NCBI RefSeq assembly: GCF_036670015.1
Contig: NZ_CP137636.1
Coordinates: forward strand, 784,501 to 848,500
DNA from: Niallia sp. XMNu-256
Lineage (GTDB): Bacteria > Bacillota > Bacilli > Bacillales > Cytobacillaceae
Length of the DNA stretch: 64,000 nt
Direction of reading: 5' to 3'
The translations under genes were made by a program, and so were the position numbers. Below the pieces are notes generated by a model, which worked only from the letters and a program-made list of their open reading frames with translations, was not told the origin of the DNA and did no database searches. Below, one piece after another: positions 55,236 through 63,547 of the stretch. Each line of letters opens with the position of its first letter. Position 1 is the stretch's first letter.

Positions 55236-56180
55236 TTATGACCAAATTTTCCACCATTTACGATTTCGCTTGGCTACTGCTACTTCTCGATAGCTTTCTA
55301 TCATTGATTGAAACTGTTCTTCTCTTTTCTTAATATCATCCTGTGTTTGTTTTAGTTCATTTAACGATTCTAAGATGGATTCTTGTTTTGCCTCAAATGC
55401 CTCTGTTAAACCTGCTACATCTTCTTTTGTTTCTCTTAATGTATTGGCAACTTTCTCTATTGCCTTATGATTTCTACGATCAGCTAATTTAGTTGTTTCT
55501 GTCATCTGTTCGGAAAATCTTTCGTATGCTGCTTCCGAACCTTTCAGAATCTCTTCCGAAAGAGTTTCGAACGTTTCGGAAGTATGTTCCGAAGCTTTCA
55601 TAATCATATTGGAAATCTCATGAATATTTGCTTTTTGCTTATCGTTTGAACGCTGAATAGATTTTGAAATCTCTTTTACAGTCATAAGGGTAGAGTTAGA
55701 TACCTCATTTTTAATTTCATCAAGCATGTTATGCTTACTAATCTGGAGTTCTTGCTTAAATTCGGTTATTAAATCTTGCTTAAAATCAGTTATGGCTGTA
55801 TAAAGGGCTTCGATATTGTTAGCTTGCAATTCATTTGTCCCAACAACAGGCTGAATGGCTAATTCCTGTGAGTGCAAAGCAGGGGTTCCGATTACTTCGG
55901 AACCAGTTTCTGATACAGGCGCATTATTCTCGCCATTTAGATGCTTCTCCAATAAAGTTCGAATCATTCCCTTGCTTACATTTTGGCTGCGCATTTCTTT
56001 AATTTTATTTAAAATATTAATTTCATTTTCTGTGTAATAGCGGGCACCTTGTTGGGTTCTTGGTACAACTAATAGTCCATCTAAATCCTTTTCCCACTGT
56101 CTAATTGTTCCAGTTGGGGTATTAATCATTTTTGAAACTTCTTTAATTGAATATGCTCGTATAATCTGTCTATTGTTCAT
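55236..56180 (-). CDS. MerR-type HTH protein with coiled coil and DUF3967-like tail
   Basis: 314-aa protein: N-terminal MerR HTH (YSIKEVSKMINTPTGTIRQWEKDLDG), a linker, a long helical region (residues ~125-290) rich in Glu, Lys, Ser and Thr predicted to form coiled coil, and the end KRNRKWWKIWS. This layout, HTH plus coiled coil plus WWKxW tail, occurs in DUF3967 proteins of bacilli, many on plasmids or near replication genes. DNA anchoring or segregation roles are possible but unproven. GAAAGGATTG precedes the ATG. Confidence 0.75.
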   Translation of the reverse strand: MNNRQIIRAYSIKEVSKMINTPTGTIRQWEKDLDGLLVVPRTQQGARYYTENEINILNKIKEMRSQNVSKGMIRTLLEKHLNGENNAPVSETGSEVIGTPALHSQELAIQPVVGTNELQANNIEALYTAITDFKQDLITEFKQELQISKHNMLDEIKNEVSNSTLMTVKEISKSIQRSNDKQKANIHEISNMIMKASEHTSETFETLSEEILKGSEAAYERFSEQMTETTKLADRRNHKAIEKVANTLRETKEDVAGLTEAFEAKQESILESLNELKQTQDDIKKREEQFQSMIESYREVAVAKRNRKWWKIWS

Positions 56181-56457
56181 ATCGACAATCCTTTCTATTC
56201 GTGTATAAATTTAATTGAGTTTTAATAATATTCTGATTGTAATAATTGTTTTCCTGCCTCTTGACAAAAGCTATCAAAAGAAGTGGTCTTTCAACAAAAA
56301 GTCCTAAACCCCATGAAATAAGCCTTTATTTTTATGGACAAACAATTGTCACATTCTTTGTGATGTTTGTCACAATTTATACATTGTTTTTCAATTATCT
56401 ATGTGATATTTTCGCATTATAGGGTATTTATAGAAGAAAACGGGGAGGGCATAAAAC

Positions 56458-57270
56458 ATGAACTACTACAGTCCAAAAGAAATTACGGATGTGGCCATTC
56501 AAAAAGGAATGGAAAAAGCAACGGCATCCAACGTTTCAGTTGCAGTTCTAGGGTTTTTAGGCGGAGCTTTTATCGCGTTAGGATATTTAGCATATATTCG
56601 TGTCACAGGTACAATGCCAGCAGAGTGGGGAAGTCTAGTCACGTTTATTGGGGCATCCGTATTCCCAGTAGGATTAATATTAATCTTACTTGGCGGTGGA
56701 GAATTGTTGACAGGTAATATGATGGCTTTAAGTATTGCCTTTTTCTCTAAAAAGATAAAGCTTTCACAAGTGTTACGCAACTGGGTTCTGATCACTTTAT
56801 TTAATTTATTAGGTGCAATATTTGTAGCCTATTTCTTCGGTCATTTCGTAGGTTTGACAGAAGGGGCATATCTGGAAAAAACGGTTAGTACCGCAATGGC
56901 AAAAGTAAATGATCCTTTCTGGGTTGCCTTTGTATCAGGTATTGGGTGTAACTGGTTGGTTGGAATGGCTGTTTGGCTTTGTTATGGTGCAAAAGATTAT
57001 ATCGGAAAGATTTTAGGAATGTGGTTCCCTGTTATGACCTTCGTGTTAATTGGATTTCAACACGTTGTTGCTAACATGTTTATTATTCCAGCAGCTATTT
57101 TTGCAGGAGAGCTATCATGGGCTGTATTTTTACCCAATATGATTCCTGTATTTTTAGGAAATATGATAGGCGGAGCTGTTTTTGTGAGCTTGTTCTATTA
57201 CTTAAGTTATAAAAAAGATGAAGTTAAACGCCCTGCTACTGTTGAACAACTAGAAAAGAAAATTGGATAA
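56458..57270 (+). CDS. Formate/nitrite transporter (FNT family)
   Basis: 270-aa pentameric channel-type transporter of the FocA/NirC family with six membrane segments. Motifs: FLGGAFIALGYLAYI near residue 30, GGGELLTGNMM near residue 80, FVSGIGCNWLVGMAVWL near residue 160 and GFQHVVANMFIIP near residue 200 containing the conserved channel His. GGGGAGGGC precedes the ATG. With fdhF 3 kb away it likely imports formate for oxidation (or nitrite). The stop codon starts repeat copy C. Confidence 0.9.
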   Translation: MNYYSPKEITDVAIQKGMEKATASNVSVAVLGFLGGAFIALGYLAYIRVTGTMPAEWGSLVTFIGASVFPVGLILILLGGGELLTGNMMALSIAFFSKKIKLSQVLRNWVLITLFNLLGAIFVAYFFGHFVGLTEGAYLEKTVSTAMAKVNDPFWVAFVSGIGCNWLVGMAVWLCYGAKDYIGKILGMWFPVMTFVLIGFQHVVANMFIIPAAIFAGELSWAVFLPNMIPVFLGNMIGGAVFVSLFYYLSYKKDEVKRPATVEQLEKKIG

Positions 57271-57370
57271 AGCGAAACTTCCATCAGTGGGGGGGGTTGT
57301 TAATTCCCCACCTACTTTCTTTTATCATACTTAGTATCTTGGGGTGGGGGTCTTACTTCTCGTTAGGGCA
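57268..57370 (+). repeat. Interspersed structured repeat, copy C (short form)
   Basis: Begins at the FNT stop with TAAAGCGAAACTTCC, then hairpin GTGGGG / CCCCAC around a loop that is diverged (GGGGTTGTTAATT), then the tail CTTTTATCATACTTAG, GGGGGTCTTACT, CTCGTTAGG. Lacks the middle CACAGAC segment like copy A. Confidence 0.78.
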
Positions 57371-57389
57371 TGGTAAACCCATAAATAAT

Positions 57390-57445
57390 AAAAGCTGTCA
57401 TGATCAATCAACATAAAGTATTGTTGATTGATCATGACAGCTTTT
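57390..57445. terminator. Very long perfect hairpin (24-bp stem)
   Basis: Arms of 24 bases beginning AAAAGCTGTCATGATC and ending GATCATGACAGCTTTT pair without mismatch around an 8-base loop. A/T runs on both sides make it a likely bidirectional terminator for the FNT gene. Confidence 0.75.
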
Positions 57446-57474
57446 GTTTCGTGGAATTTTATTTGAGTGTTCCA

Positions 57475-57516
57475 TAAAAAAAGAGCGATCGCTATTAAAA
57501 CCGCTCTTTTTTATCA
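57475..57516. terminator. Second terminator downstream
   Basis: Inverted repeat AAAAAGAGCG / CGCTCTTTTT with a 14-base loop, placed to stop the minus-strand gene as well. Confidence 0.75.
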
Positions 57517-57543
57517 ACTTTTTTTTACTTCTTATCCGTTGTG

Positions 57544-57828
57544 TTATTGCGTAACTTTATCTTTTACTTCTTCCCAATAATATTGAATCGCTTCTTTACG
57601 TACTACTTCAGGACACTCCACTTCATCAGACCAATCATCATAATTATTTTTTCCTAGATGTTGAATATCCACACTGTAATACTTGTCTTTATATTTAAAA
57701 ATTACGACAAGCATTTCGTAAAAGCCTGCATCATCATTTCCGAGTTCCTGAACAAATTCTAATCCATACGTTGGGTGGTCTTTACCTTCAGCAACAGATT
57801 CCAATATGACATTTTTGGGGAACTTCAT
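57544..57828 (-). CDS. Hypothetical small acidic protein
   Basis: 94-aa soluble protein starting MKFPKNVILESVAEGKDHPT, with MLVVIFKYKDKYYSVDIQH and DDWSDEVECPEVVRKEAIQYYW. No membrane segment. GGAGAGGAAA precedes the ATG. I do not recognise a family; the alternating beta-strand pattern suggests a small domain-of-unknown-function protein. Confidence 0.6.
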   Translation of the reverse strand: MKFPKNVILESVAEGKDHPTYGLEFVQELGNDDAGFYEMLVVIFKYKDKYYSVDIQHLGKNNYDDWSDEVECPEVVRKEAIQYYWEEVKDKVTQ

Positions 57829-58048
57829 TTTATTTTCCTCTCCTTGTTCGTTATAAGCGTATTTTAATATGAATGAGTGGAAAAAGAAATATCTAATTGT
57901 GTAAAAATCATGATTATTTTATGACACGTTGGACAGGTTATTGACAAATTCAGTCAAAAAGGAACTAAAAAGGAAATAGTGTTATTATATTTCGTATTAT
58001 TTGACAATAATATTAACTTAGTATATAGTATAAGTGTATTAATAATTC

Positions 58049-58148
58049 CGTTAAGGGGAGTAGCTTTTACAGTTAAGTCGTCATTACAGAGTACAGAAGA
58101 CTCTCGGCTTAATTGGCAACTGTTACGTTGTTAGCAAGACCTTACCAA
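58049..58148 (+). ncRNA. yybP-ykoY (Mn2+) riboswitch
   Basis: The aptamer hallmarks are present: GGGGAGTAGC at 58054, a long variable arm with GTCGTCATTAC, and the closing segment TTAGCAAGACC at 58131, matching the ykoY-type element, whose class senses Mn2+. Downstream the AGACCTTACC arm can pair with GGTATAGGTCT, and that pairing competes with the terminator stem at 58180-58211. This arrangement means ligand-dependent readthrough. Confidence 0.8.
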
Positions 58149-58179
58149 GTAACTGGTATAGGTCTATTATTGTCTAATC

Positions 58180-58211
58180 AGACCTATATCGTAAATGATA
58201 TAGGTCTTTTT
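58180..58211 (+). terminator. Riboswitch expression-platform terminator
   Basis: Perfect 11-bp stem AGACCTATATC / GATATAGGTCT with a 6-base loop and T5. The 5' arm can instead pair with GGTATAGGTCT at 58155-58165, giving an antiterminator. Confidence 0.8.
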
Positions 58212-58249
58212 AATATTAATCGGGATTATATTTTGGAAGGAGCATTGTT

Positions 58250-58378
58250 ATGAATAGAAAAAACCTCACTTTTAAGCAATTAATTGAACAAAATAAAGAG
58301 GAACTTAAAAATAATCAGAAGGCTATTGAACGAATTGAAAAGAAACTAGACTTGAGATATATATCTATTAAACACTAA
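58250..58378 (+). CDS. FbpB-family-like small basic protein
   Basis: 42-aa basic protein, MNRKNLTFKQLIEQNKEEL with NNQKAIERIEKKL near the end. The layout (basic start, FxxLIxxNKEEL, ERIEKKL) resembles FbpB-type Fur-regulated small proteins that act with the iron-sparing sRNA FsrA. GGAAGGAG precedes the ATG. It is the first gene after the Mn2+ riboswitch and runs into ywnF 25 bases later. Whether it acts in metal control is inferred. Confidence 0.7.
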   Translation: MNRKNLTFKQLIEQNKEELKNNQKAIERIEKKLDLRYISIKH

Positions 58379-58403
58379 ATATACTATTAAAAGGAGGATG
58401 AAT

Positions 58404-58850
58404 ATGAATCCAATATCGTTTCGTCAAGTACCTCGTTATATACAAAAGGAATTGGATTTAATTACTAAACATGTGAAACCTTTAATAAAAAAGTCTTCTA
58501 CTTACGCCTTTCTTTCGATTCCGTTAATCTTATTTTCATTAACTAATCTATTTATTTTGTTTATTAATAATGGGTTAAACCGAGAAATGTGGGTGACGAT
58601 CTTAATATTTGCTGCCTTTGCAGCAATAGGGATGGCTCTATCCAAAGAGTCAAGAACATTGAAAAAGGAAATACAGAAGAAGACGAATGGTTATATAATT
58701 GAACGTATTAAGAAAAGTGTCATCGTACCCGAATTTAAGAAAAGTGAATTTATTAACTTGATTAAAGCCCAGCCGATTCTTGGCTTTAATACATTTATTA
58801 ACTTTTTAGAAGAAGAAAAACGATTAAATAAATTGGATCAATATATTTAA
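58404..58850 (+). CDS. ywnF: YwnF-like membrane protein (DUF5392)
   Basis: 148-aa protein with two adjacent transmembrane helices (FLSIPLILFSLTNLFILFI and MWVTILIFAAFAAIGMAL) and basic soluble flanks. It resembles B. subtilis YwnF, of equal length. Start at 58404 with AAAGGAGG 7 bases upstream. It is the second gene behind the Mn2+ riboswitch, so its expression may rise with Mn2+. Function unknown. Confidence 0.7.
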   Translation: MNPISFRQVPRYIQKELDLITKHVKPLIKKSSTYAFLSIPLILFSLTNLFILFINNGLNREMWVTILIFAAFAAIGMALSKESRTLKKEIQKKTNGYIIERIKKSVIVPEFKKSEFINLIKAQPILGFNTFINFLEEEKRLNKLDQYI

Positions 58851-59017
58851 TTTAGTTAAGGGACTGACGATGGAAATAAGTTACAAGTGCAAAAGCATTT
58901 GTAAATGATAAAAAAGCATTAAAAATAAGTATTGTAGGACACACACTTCTGTAATTTATAATTATGTTATTATAAAACCTATCAACTAGCAGGCGCGAAA
59001 ATAAAGATGTTAAAACA

Positions 59018-59046
59018 AAAACCCTATAGGGATTAGGGTTTTTGTT
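59018..59046 (-). terminator. Terminator of yebE
   Basis: AAAACCCTA / TAGGGTTTT hairpin overlapping the last codons of the minus-strand gene, T-rich exit on the minus strand. Confidence 0.7.
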
Positions 59047-59590
59047 TTGTTATTGGAAAAGTTCGTAGTTTAACTGCTTTTTTCATACTTTTAACTAAAT
59101 ATCCACCTTTAAAGCTCGTTGGTTCATAGGCCACGATAAATGCTCTAGGTGCTTTTTCATCGAGGATCTTCATGAGTTCCTTCTCTCGGTTTCTTTTTAC
59201 AACAATGTCAAGCCGAAACCGTTTGTTGCCATCTCTGCCTTCGCCTTCAAAAAGGGTTACGCCAAAACCTTCAGCTCTCAGCATTTCACAAAGCTCTAGA
59301 TCTTTCTCAAGTAAACTGACATTGTAAGTTCGATAACCAATCGCAAGTTTTCTTTCCACGTAACCACCTAAAACAACACCACCAGCGTATCCAACCGCAT
59401 AAGCTATCATATTAAGATAGTTTGATAAATCTGAGAAAATGATCCCTAAGCTGATCACATAAATTAAAGCTTCTAAGCCTCCTAAAATCGAAGCGGTCCG
59501 AATTTCTCCTTTCACAACAAAGATTGTTCGTAAGGTAGTTAAAGGGACAATTACAAATTGCATGATCACAATTAAAAGCGCTTGTAGCAT
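59033..59590 (-). CDS. yebE: UPF0316 (DUF2179) membrane protein, YebE-like
   Basis: 185-aa protein: three N-terminal membrane helices (LQALLIVIMQFVIVPLTTLRTIFVV and two more) and a C-terminal DUF2179 domain (GFGVTLFEGEGRDGNKRFRLDIVVKR, PRAFIVAYEPTSFKGGYLVK). DUF2179 domains may bind nucleotides. Start at 59590 with AGAGGTG upstream. Function unknown. Confidence 0.85.
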   Translation of the reverse strand: MLQALLIVIMQFVIVPLTTLRTIFVVKGEIRTASILGGLEALIYVISLGIIFSDLSNYLNMIAYAVGYAGGVVLGGYVERKLAIGYRTYNVSLLEKDLELCEMLRAEGFGVTLFEGEGRDGNKRFRLDIVVKRNREKELMKILDEKAPRAFIVAYEPTSFKGGYLVKSMKKAVKLRTFPITKQKP

Positions 59591-59928
59591 GCAGCACACC
59601 TCTTTTCATTATGATGGACCAATGGAGTATTTAATTTAATAAGAATAAATCATTCCTTAGTGCTATTCAAGAATAAAATAATAAAGGTAAAAAGAAAAGT
59701 TAAATAGAAGTTGTCTTGAAACATATTCAAGTTCCTAGCAAAAAAGCACGAACTGAATTGAATAAGGATAAGATTGTGGCATAAAATGATTAGGAAAAGC
59801 GCCTTGCTCCTTTGTCATAGGCGTTTATTTTAGGTAAAGGTTTTACTCTCCTTTTACATCGTATCATAGAAATAAGTTATAGATATAGTATAATAACTAA
59901 TAGAGAATTATTAATAAAGGGTGGAATT
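59591..59928. other. Intergenic region between yebE and glcK
   Basis: 338 bases without supported gene. A GCGCC-TTG..ATAGGCG imperfect hairpin lies near 59796-59825, and TATAGTATAAT near 59888 could be the glcK -10 region. A 23-codon open piece before 59783 was not assignable. Confidence 0.4.
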
Positions 59929-60882
59929 ATGGAAAATAAATGGATAGTAGGTATCGATATTGGTGGGACAACCATTAAAATAGCTTTCATATCATGTATC
60001 GGAGAAATTATTGACAAATGGGAAATTCCTACGAATAAAAATGAAAGCGGTAATAAAATTCCAAATGAGATTGCAAGGTCTATTGAAATAAAATTAGAGC
60101 AACATGGTCAAACAAAGGATCAATTGCTAGGAGCCGGTGCAGGTGCCCCAGGTCCTATTAATGATAACGATGGTTCTGTATATGTCGGTGTAAATATTGG
60201 CTGGAAAAACTTCCCTTTAAAAGAAGAACTTCAAAAGGAACTAACCTTGCCTGTTATCGTCGATAACGACGCTAACGTTGCGGCATTAGGAGAAATGTGG
60301 AAAGGTGCTGGGGAAGGCGCAAAGGATATGGTATGCATCACTCTTGGTACGGGAGTTGGTGGAGGAGTTATTGCAAACGGGAATATTCTACATGGTGTAA
60401 ATGGTGCAGCAGGTGAGATTGGTCATATGACAGCCGTTGTAGAAGATGGTGCTCCTTGTAACTGTGGTAAATTTGGTTGCTTAGAAACTGTTGCATCTGC
60501 AACAGGAATTGTTCGACTTGCCAACGAATACTTAGAAATGCATGAAATTCCAAGCGTATTAAGAGATATAGTACCACTTACTTCTAAGGCAATCTTTGAT
60601 CATGCTGCAGCAGGTGATGCACTGGCTCAACGTATTGTTGAAAAAGTTGCTTTTTACCTTGGAGTGTCTATCGCAAATGTTGCTAATGTGACAAATCCAG
60701 AAAAGATTGTCATTGGTGGAGGTGTTTCTAAAGCCGGGAAGACTTTGCTTGATCCAATAATGAAACAGTTTCGCCGCTTTGCTTTTCCGCGTGTCGTTCA
60801 AGGGGCAGATTTAGCATTAGCAATGCTTGGAAATGATGCCGGTGTCATTGGTGCGGCATGGTTAGTGAAGAATAAAATTTAA
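59929..60882 (+). CDS. glcK: Glucokinase (ROK family)
   Basis: 317-aa ROK glucokinase phosphorylating free glucose with ATP. N-terminal GIDIGGTTIKIAF (phosphate 1), DNDANVAALGE near residue 108 (catalytic Asp), LGTGVGGGVIANG near residue 138 and the zinc signature CNCGKFGCLE near residue 180. AAAGGGTGG precedes the ATG. Possibly co-transcribed with the small PEP-domain gene 84 bases downstream. Confidence 0.95.
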   Translation: MENKWIVGIDIGGTTIKIAFISCIGEIIDKWEIPTNKNESGNKIPNEIARSIEIKLEQHGQTKDQLLGAGAGAPGPINDNDGSVYVGVNIGWKNFPLKEELQKELTLPVIVDNDANVAALGEMWKGAGEGAKDMVCITLGTGVGGGVIANGNILHGVNGAAGEIGHMTAVVEDGAPCNCGKFGCLETVASATGIVRLANEYLEMHEIPSVLRDIVPLTSKAIFDHAAAGDALAQRIVEKVAFYLGVSIANVANVTNPEKIVIGGGVSKAGKTLLDPIMKQFRRFAFPRVVQGADLALAMLGNDAGVIGAAWLVKNKI

Positions 60883-60965
60883 AAGTAATGATAGAAGTAT
60901 AGATTATAACAAAGCTTCCTTCTGGTATGGCTAAAAATAAGAGGTAGAATATAGGAGGGTTATAT

Positions 60966-61337
60966 ATGAAAAACATAAATGGACATAGACCCCAGAATAT
61001 TTTAATCAAAGGACAAGGAATCGGACGAAAATCTGCTTATGGAAAAGTCGTTATTGCCAAAAACGCGGAGGAAGCTTTAGCCAAGGTAATAGATGGATGT
61101 ATATTGGTTACCATTGGTTCTGATAAAGAAATGGTTCCGGCTATTGAAAAATGCAGTGCTCTAATTGCTGAAGAAGGTGGTTTAACTAGTCACGCTGCGA
61201 TTGTAGGATTAAATGTGGGGATTGCCGTATTCGTTGGAATAACCAATGCAACCCTTTTGTTAAAGGACGGGCAAGACATCACATTGGATGTAGCCAATGG
61301 GATTATATATGATGGTTTTGTAAATATAGTTCAATAG
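60966..61337 (+). CDS. Free-standing PEP-utilizing mobile (phosphohistidine) domain
   Basis: 123-aa protein consisting solely of the swivelling phosphohistidine domain of PEP-utilizing enzymes. It matches the extra C-terminal domain fused to bacillar pyruvate kinases: GQGIGRKSAYGKVV near residue 16, EEGGLTSHAAIVG near residue 69 with His76, and GQDITLDVANGIIYDG. No kinase or EI part is attached. GGAGGG precedes the ATG. It may be a phosphocarrier or modulator paired with glucokinase or pyruvate kinase; this is inference. Confidence 0.85.
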   Translation: MKNINGHRPQNILIKGQGIGRKSAYGKVVIAKNAEEALAKVIDGCILVTIGSDKEMVPAIEKCSALIAEEGGLTSHAAIVGLNVGIAVFVGITNATLLLKDGQDITLDVANGIIYDGFVNIVQ

Positions 61338-61378
61338 ATTCATATTTCATAGATCTATCTTTTTATGGAGTTTTAAAA

Positions 61379-61417
61379 ATCAAAAAAGTCTACTATCGCG
61401 AGGTAGACTTTTTTGAT
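61379..61417. terminator. Terminator after PEP-domain gene
   Basis: Perfect 15-bp arms ATCAAAAAAGTCTAC / GTAGACTTTTTTGAT with a 9-base loop. Confidence 0.88.
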
Positions 61418-61492
61418 GATACCTTGTAAGATCTCTTGTCATTTTTTGCAATTAAACGTAGATAAAAATAAGTTTACATAATGGGGTCACTT

Positions 61493-62068
61493 ATGAAGAA
61501 GCTAGCGAGTTTATTTATTGTTGCAGGGGTCATAATTATTGGAATAGGTAGTTGGCAGATTGTTTACACAAAACAAGAAACAGAAGCTTCACTTGAAGAA
61601 GCCAGAAAAGTCATTAACGCTGGAAGCGTTATAAAGACGGAAGAAAGGGAAGGACGCTTTATTCCTGAAATGGGGGAAGTGGTTGGTCTATTGGATATCC
61701 CCGCATTACAAGCTCAATTACCAATTGTCGAGGGAACCGATCCTGATGAACTGAATAAAGGAGTCGGGCATTACAAAGGGAGTTACTATCCAAATGAAAA
61801 TGGGCAGATTGTTCTATCTGGTCATCGCGATACTGTTTTTCGACAGATTGGTGATTTAGTCATTGGAGATACACTAGAAATTCACATGCCTTATGGTGAA
61901 GTCATCTATGAAATCACCCATGTAAAAATTGTTGATGCTGATGATCCAACTATTATTACACTTCAAAATGATTATGAAGAATTAATCCTAACAACTTGCT
62001 ATCCTTTTTCCTATTTAGGCAATGCACCGGAGCGGTATATTATTTATGCTGAAAGAGTTGAAGTATAG
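61493..62068 (+). CDS. Class D-like sortase
   Basis: 191-aa membrane-anchored transpeptidase that joins secreted proteins with a sorting motif to the cell wall. N-terminal anchor LASLFIVAGVIIIGIGSW, then the sortase barrel with His111 in LSGHRDT, Cys169 in TTCYPF and Arg181 in APERYI. The compact length fits class D. No LPxTG-type substrate is adjacent. Start at 61493 is preferred since GGGGTC lies upstream; the ATG at 61481 is the alternative. Confidence 0.88.
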   Translation: MKKLASLFIVAGVIIIGIGSWQIVYTKQETEASLEEARKVINAGSVIKTEEREGRFIPEMGEVVGLLDIPALQAQLPIVEGTDPDELNKGVGHYKGSYYPNENGQIVLSGHRDTVFRQIGDLVIGDTLEIHMPYGEVIYEITHVKIVDADDPTIITLQNDYEELILTTCYPFSYLGNAPERYIIYAERVEV

Positions 62069-62083
62069 CGAAATATGTGTCAT

Positions 62084-62130
62084 AAAAGAGTACCATTCTT
62101 TGAAATCCCCAAAAAATGATACTCTTTTAT
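62084..62130. terminator. Terminator after sortase gene
   Basis: Arms AAAAGAGTA and ACTCTTTT with extension around a 17-base loop, T-rich exit. Confidence 0.65.
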
Positions 62131-62174
62131 ATGTCGGGTTGAAGGTAAGTACCTAGGAGCTTTACAAGTTAAAT

Positions 62175-63404
62175 TCACTTAGCCTTTTTCGAATTCTCAT
62201 ACCGGCTGTCCAGATAGTCCACAATATGAATAATATAGCCTTCCAGCGTTTGTGGTGTGCGAATACAAGACCCCCATTCTGGCAAGCCGTGATGACAGAG
62301 TATACAATGGGTCATATGATGAATCTCTTCTATCGTAACCGGAATGTTGTCAACGTCTATAATTTTTGAAAGTAGTAGAACTCCGTACGGAATATGGCCA
62401 ACCATAACGCCTAATCCATCCATTGTAATCCCACTTTGTTTACGGGTTTGCAAGCCGGATTGATCGGCGGTTGGATAAAGGAATTCAAAATCCTCAAATG
62501 TTTTTCCTGCATGGTCATATTCCATTAACTTGCCAATGTCGTGATAGAGAATACTTGTCATGATTAAATCGTAATTCGGAATAGAATCCTTAAAATTCAT
62601 CATACCTTGGAGCATTGTATAGAGATGATCAATCGTATCCTTCCAAACTAACCCCTTTAAATCACCGTTTTGAAATCCGGTCCATACTTCCTGTTTATAA
62701 ACTTTTTCTATTACGGTAATTAGCTTAATCACAGCCTGAAAAGGATCATCTTCCATTTTCAAAATATAGCGAGCAAATCGCATCAATCCAACCGTATGTT
62801 TCAATAAACCGCCTAAATAGTTATGGTGATATCCTTTAGCAGCAGGTCTGATTCGAAACTGACCCCAAAAACGATTCATTGCTCCATAAGATATTTCTTT
62901 GAAAGGGGACTGTAATTCATTTAAATAGGAAAAAAGCTCAACTGTTAACTCTTCTATACTTTGCCCTGTATAAGGTAAAAGTGAGAAGGGGTTAATGTTT
63001 TCTTCGCAGGGTTTTATAGCGTTGATCGTTAAAGATTTGTTGCCATTAAACTCATCTACAATTCCCTCAATATCAAAAACAGAAAAGCTCTCTAGTAATG
63101 GCCTATTCCTTTCAACTGCACCTTGGTTGTCCCACATTTTAGCGCTAATACTACCAAAGTTATTACTGAAACTCATTTTTAAAAATTGCTTATTGGTTTT
63201 AGTTAATGCAACTTGGTGATCATTTAATAGCAATCTAGCTTTTACATAATCTCCAGAAGTGGTGCTTTGTATATCAAAGAATTCATCACTATCTGGTAGT
63301 GGAGGTGGTGGAAACTGATTTAAAATTACCTGTCTTTCTGAATCGGTTGCCTCATATTCAACAGATATAAAATTATAAAAGTATGAGGTAGTGGGCTTTA
63401 TCAT
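62175..63404 (-). CDS. YhaM-like 3'-5' exoribonuclease (OB-fold plus HD domain)
   Basis: 409-aa protein: an N-terminal OB-fold nucleic-acid-binding region (YVKARLLLNDHQVALTKTNKQ with KMWDNQGA) and a C-terminal HD domain with HHNYLGGLLKHTVGLMRFA near residue 193, SILYHDIGKLMEYD near residue 288 (HD pair) and CILCHHGLPEWGS near residue 370. It resembles YhaM of bacilli but is longer at the front. Role in RNA or DNA processing is inferred. Start at the ATG after AGTGATAGA, a weak ribosome site. Confidence 0.8.
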   Translation of the reverse strand: MIKPTTSYFYNFISVEYEATDSERQVILNQFPPPPLPDSDEFFDIQSTTSGDYVKARLLLNDHQVALTKTNKQFLKMSFSNNFGSISAKMWDNQGAVERNRPLLESFSVFDIEGIVDEFNGNKSLTINAIKPCEENINPFSLLPYTGQSIEELTVELFSYLNELQSPFKEISYGAMNRFWGQFRIRPAAKGYHHNYLGGLLKHTVGLMRFARYILKMEDDPFQAVIKLITVIEKVYKQEVWTGFQNGDLKGLVWKDTIDHLYTMLQGMMNFKDSIPNYDLIMTSILYHDIGKLMEYDHAGKTFEDFEFLYPTADQSGLQTRKQSGITMDGLGVMVGHIPYGVLLLSKIIDVDNIPVTIEEIHHMTHCILCHHGLPEWGSCIRTPQTLEGYIIHIVDYLDSRYENSKKAK

Positions 63405-63547
63405 TCTATCACTCCAATAAAGTGAGTTATAATTAGTAGATTAATATCTATTTCATTGTAACAAACTTTGAAGCTCTATGGATATAGATATGAATGAGTA
63501 GAGTATAGAAAAAAATTGAGATTTCAAAAAGAAACTCGATTCTAATT

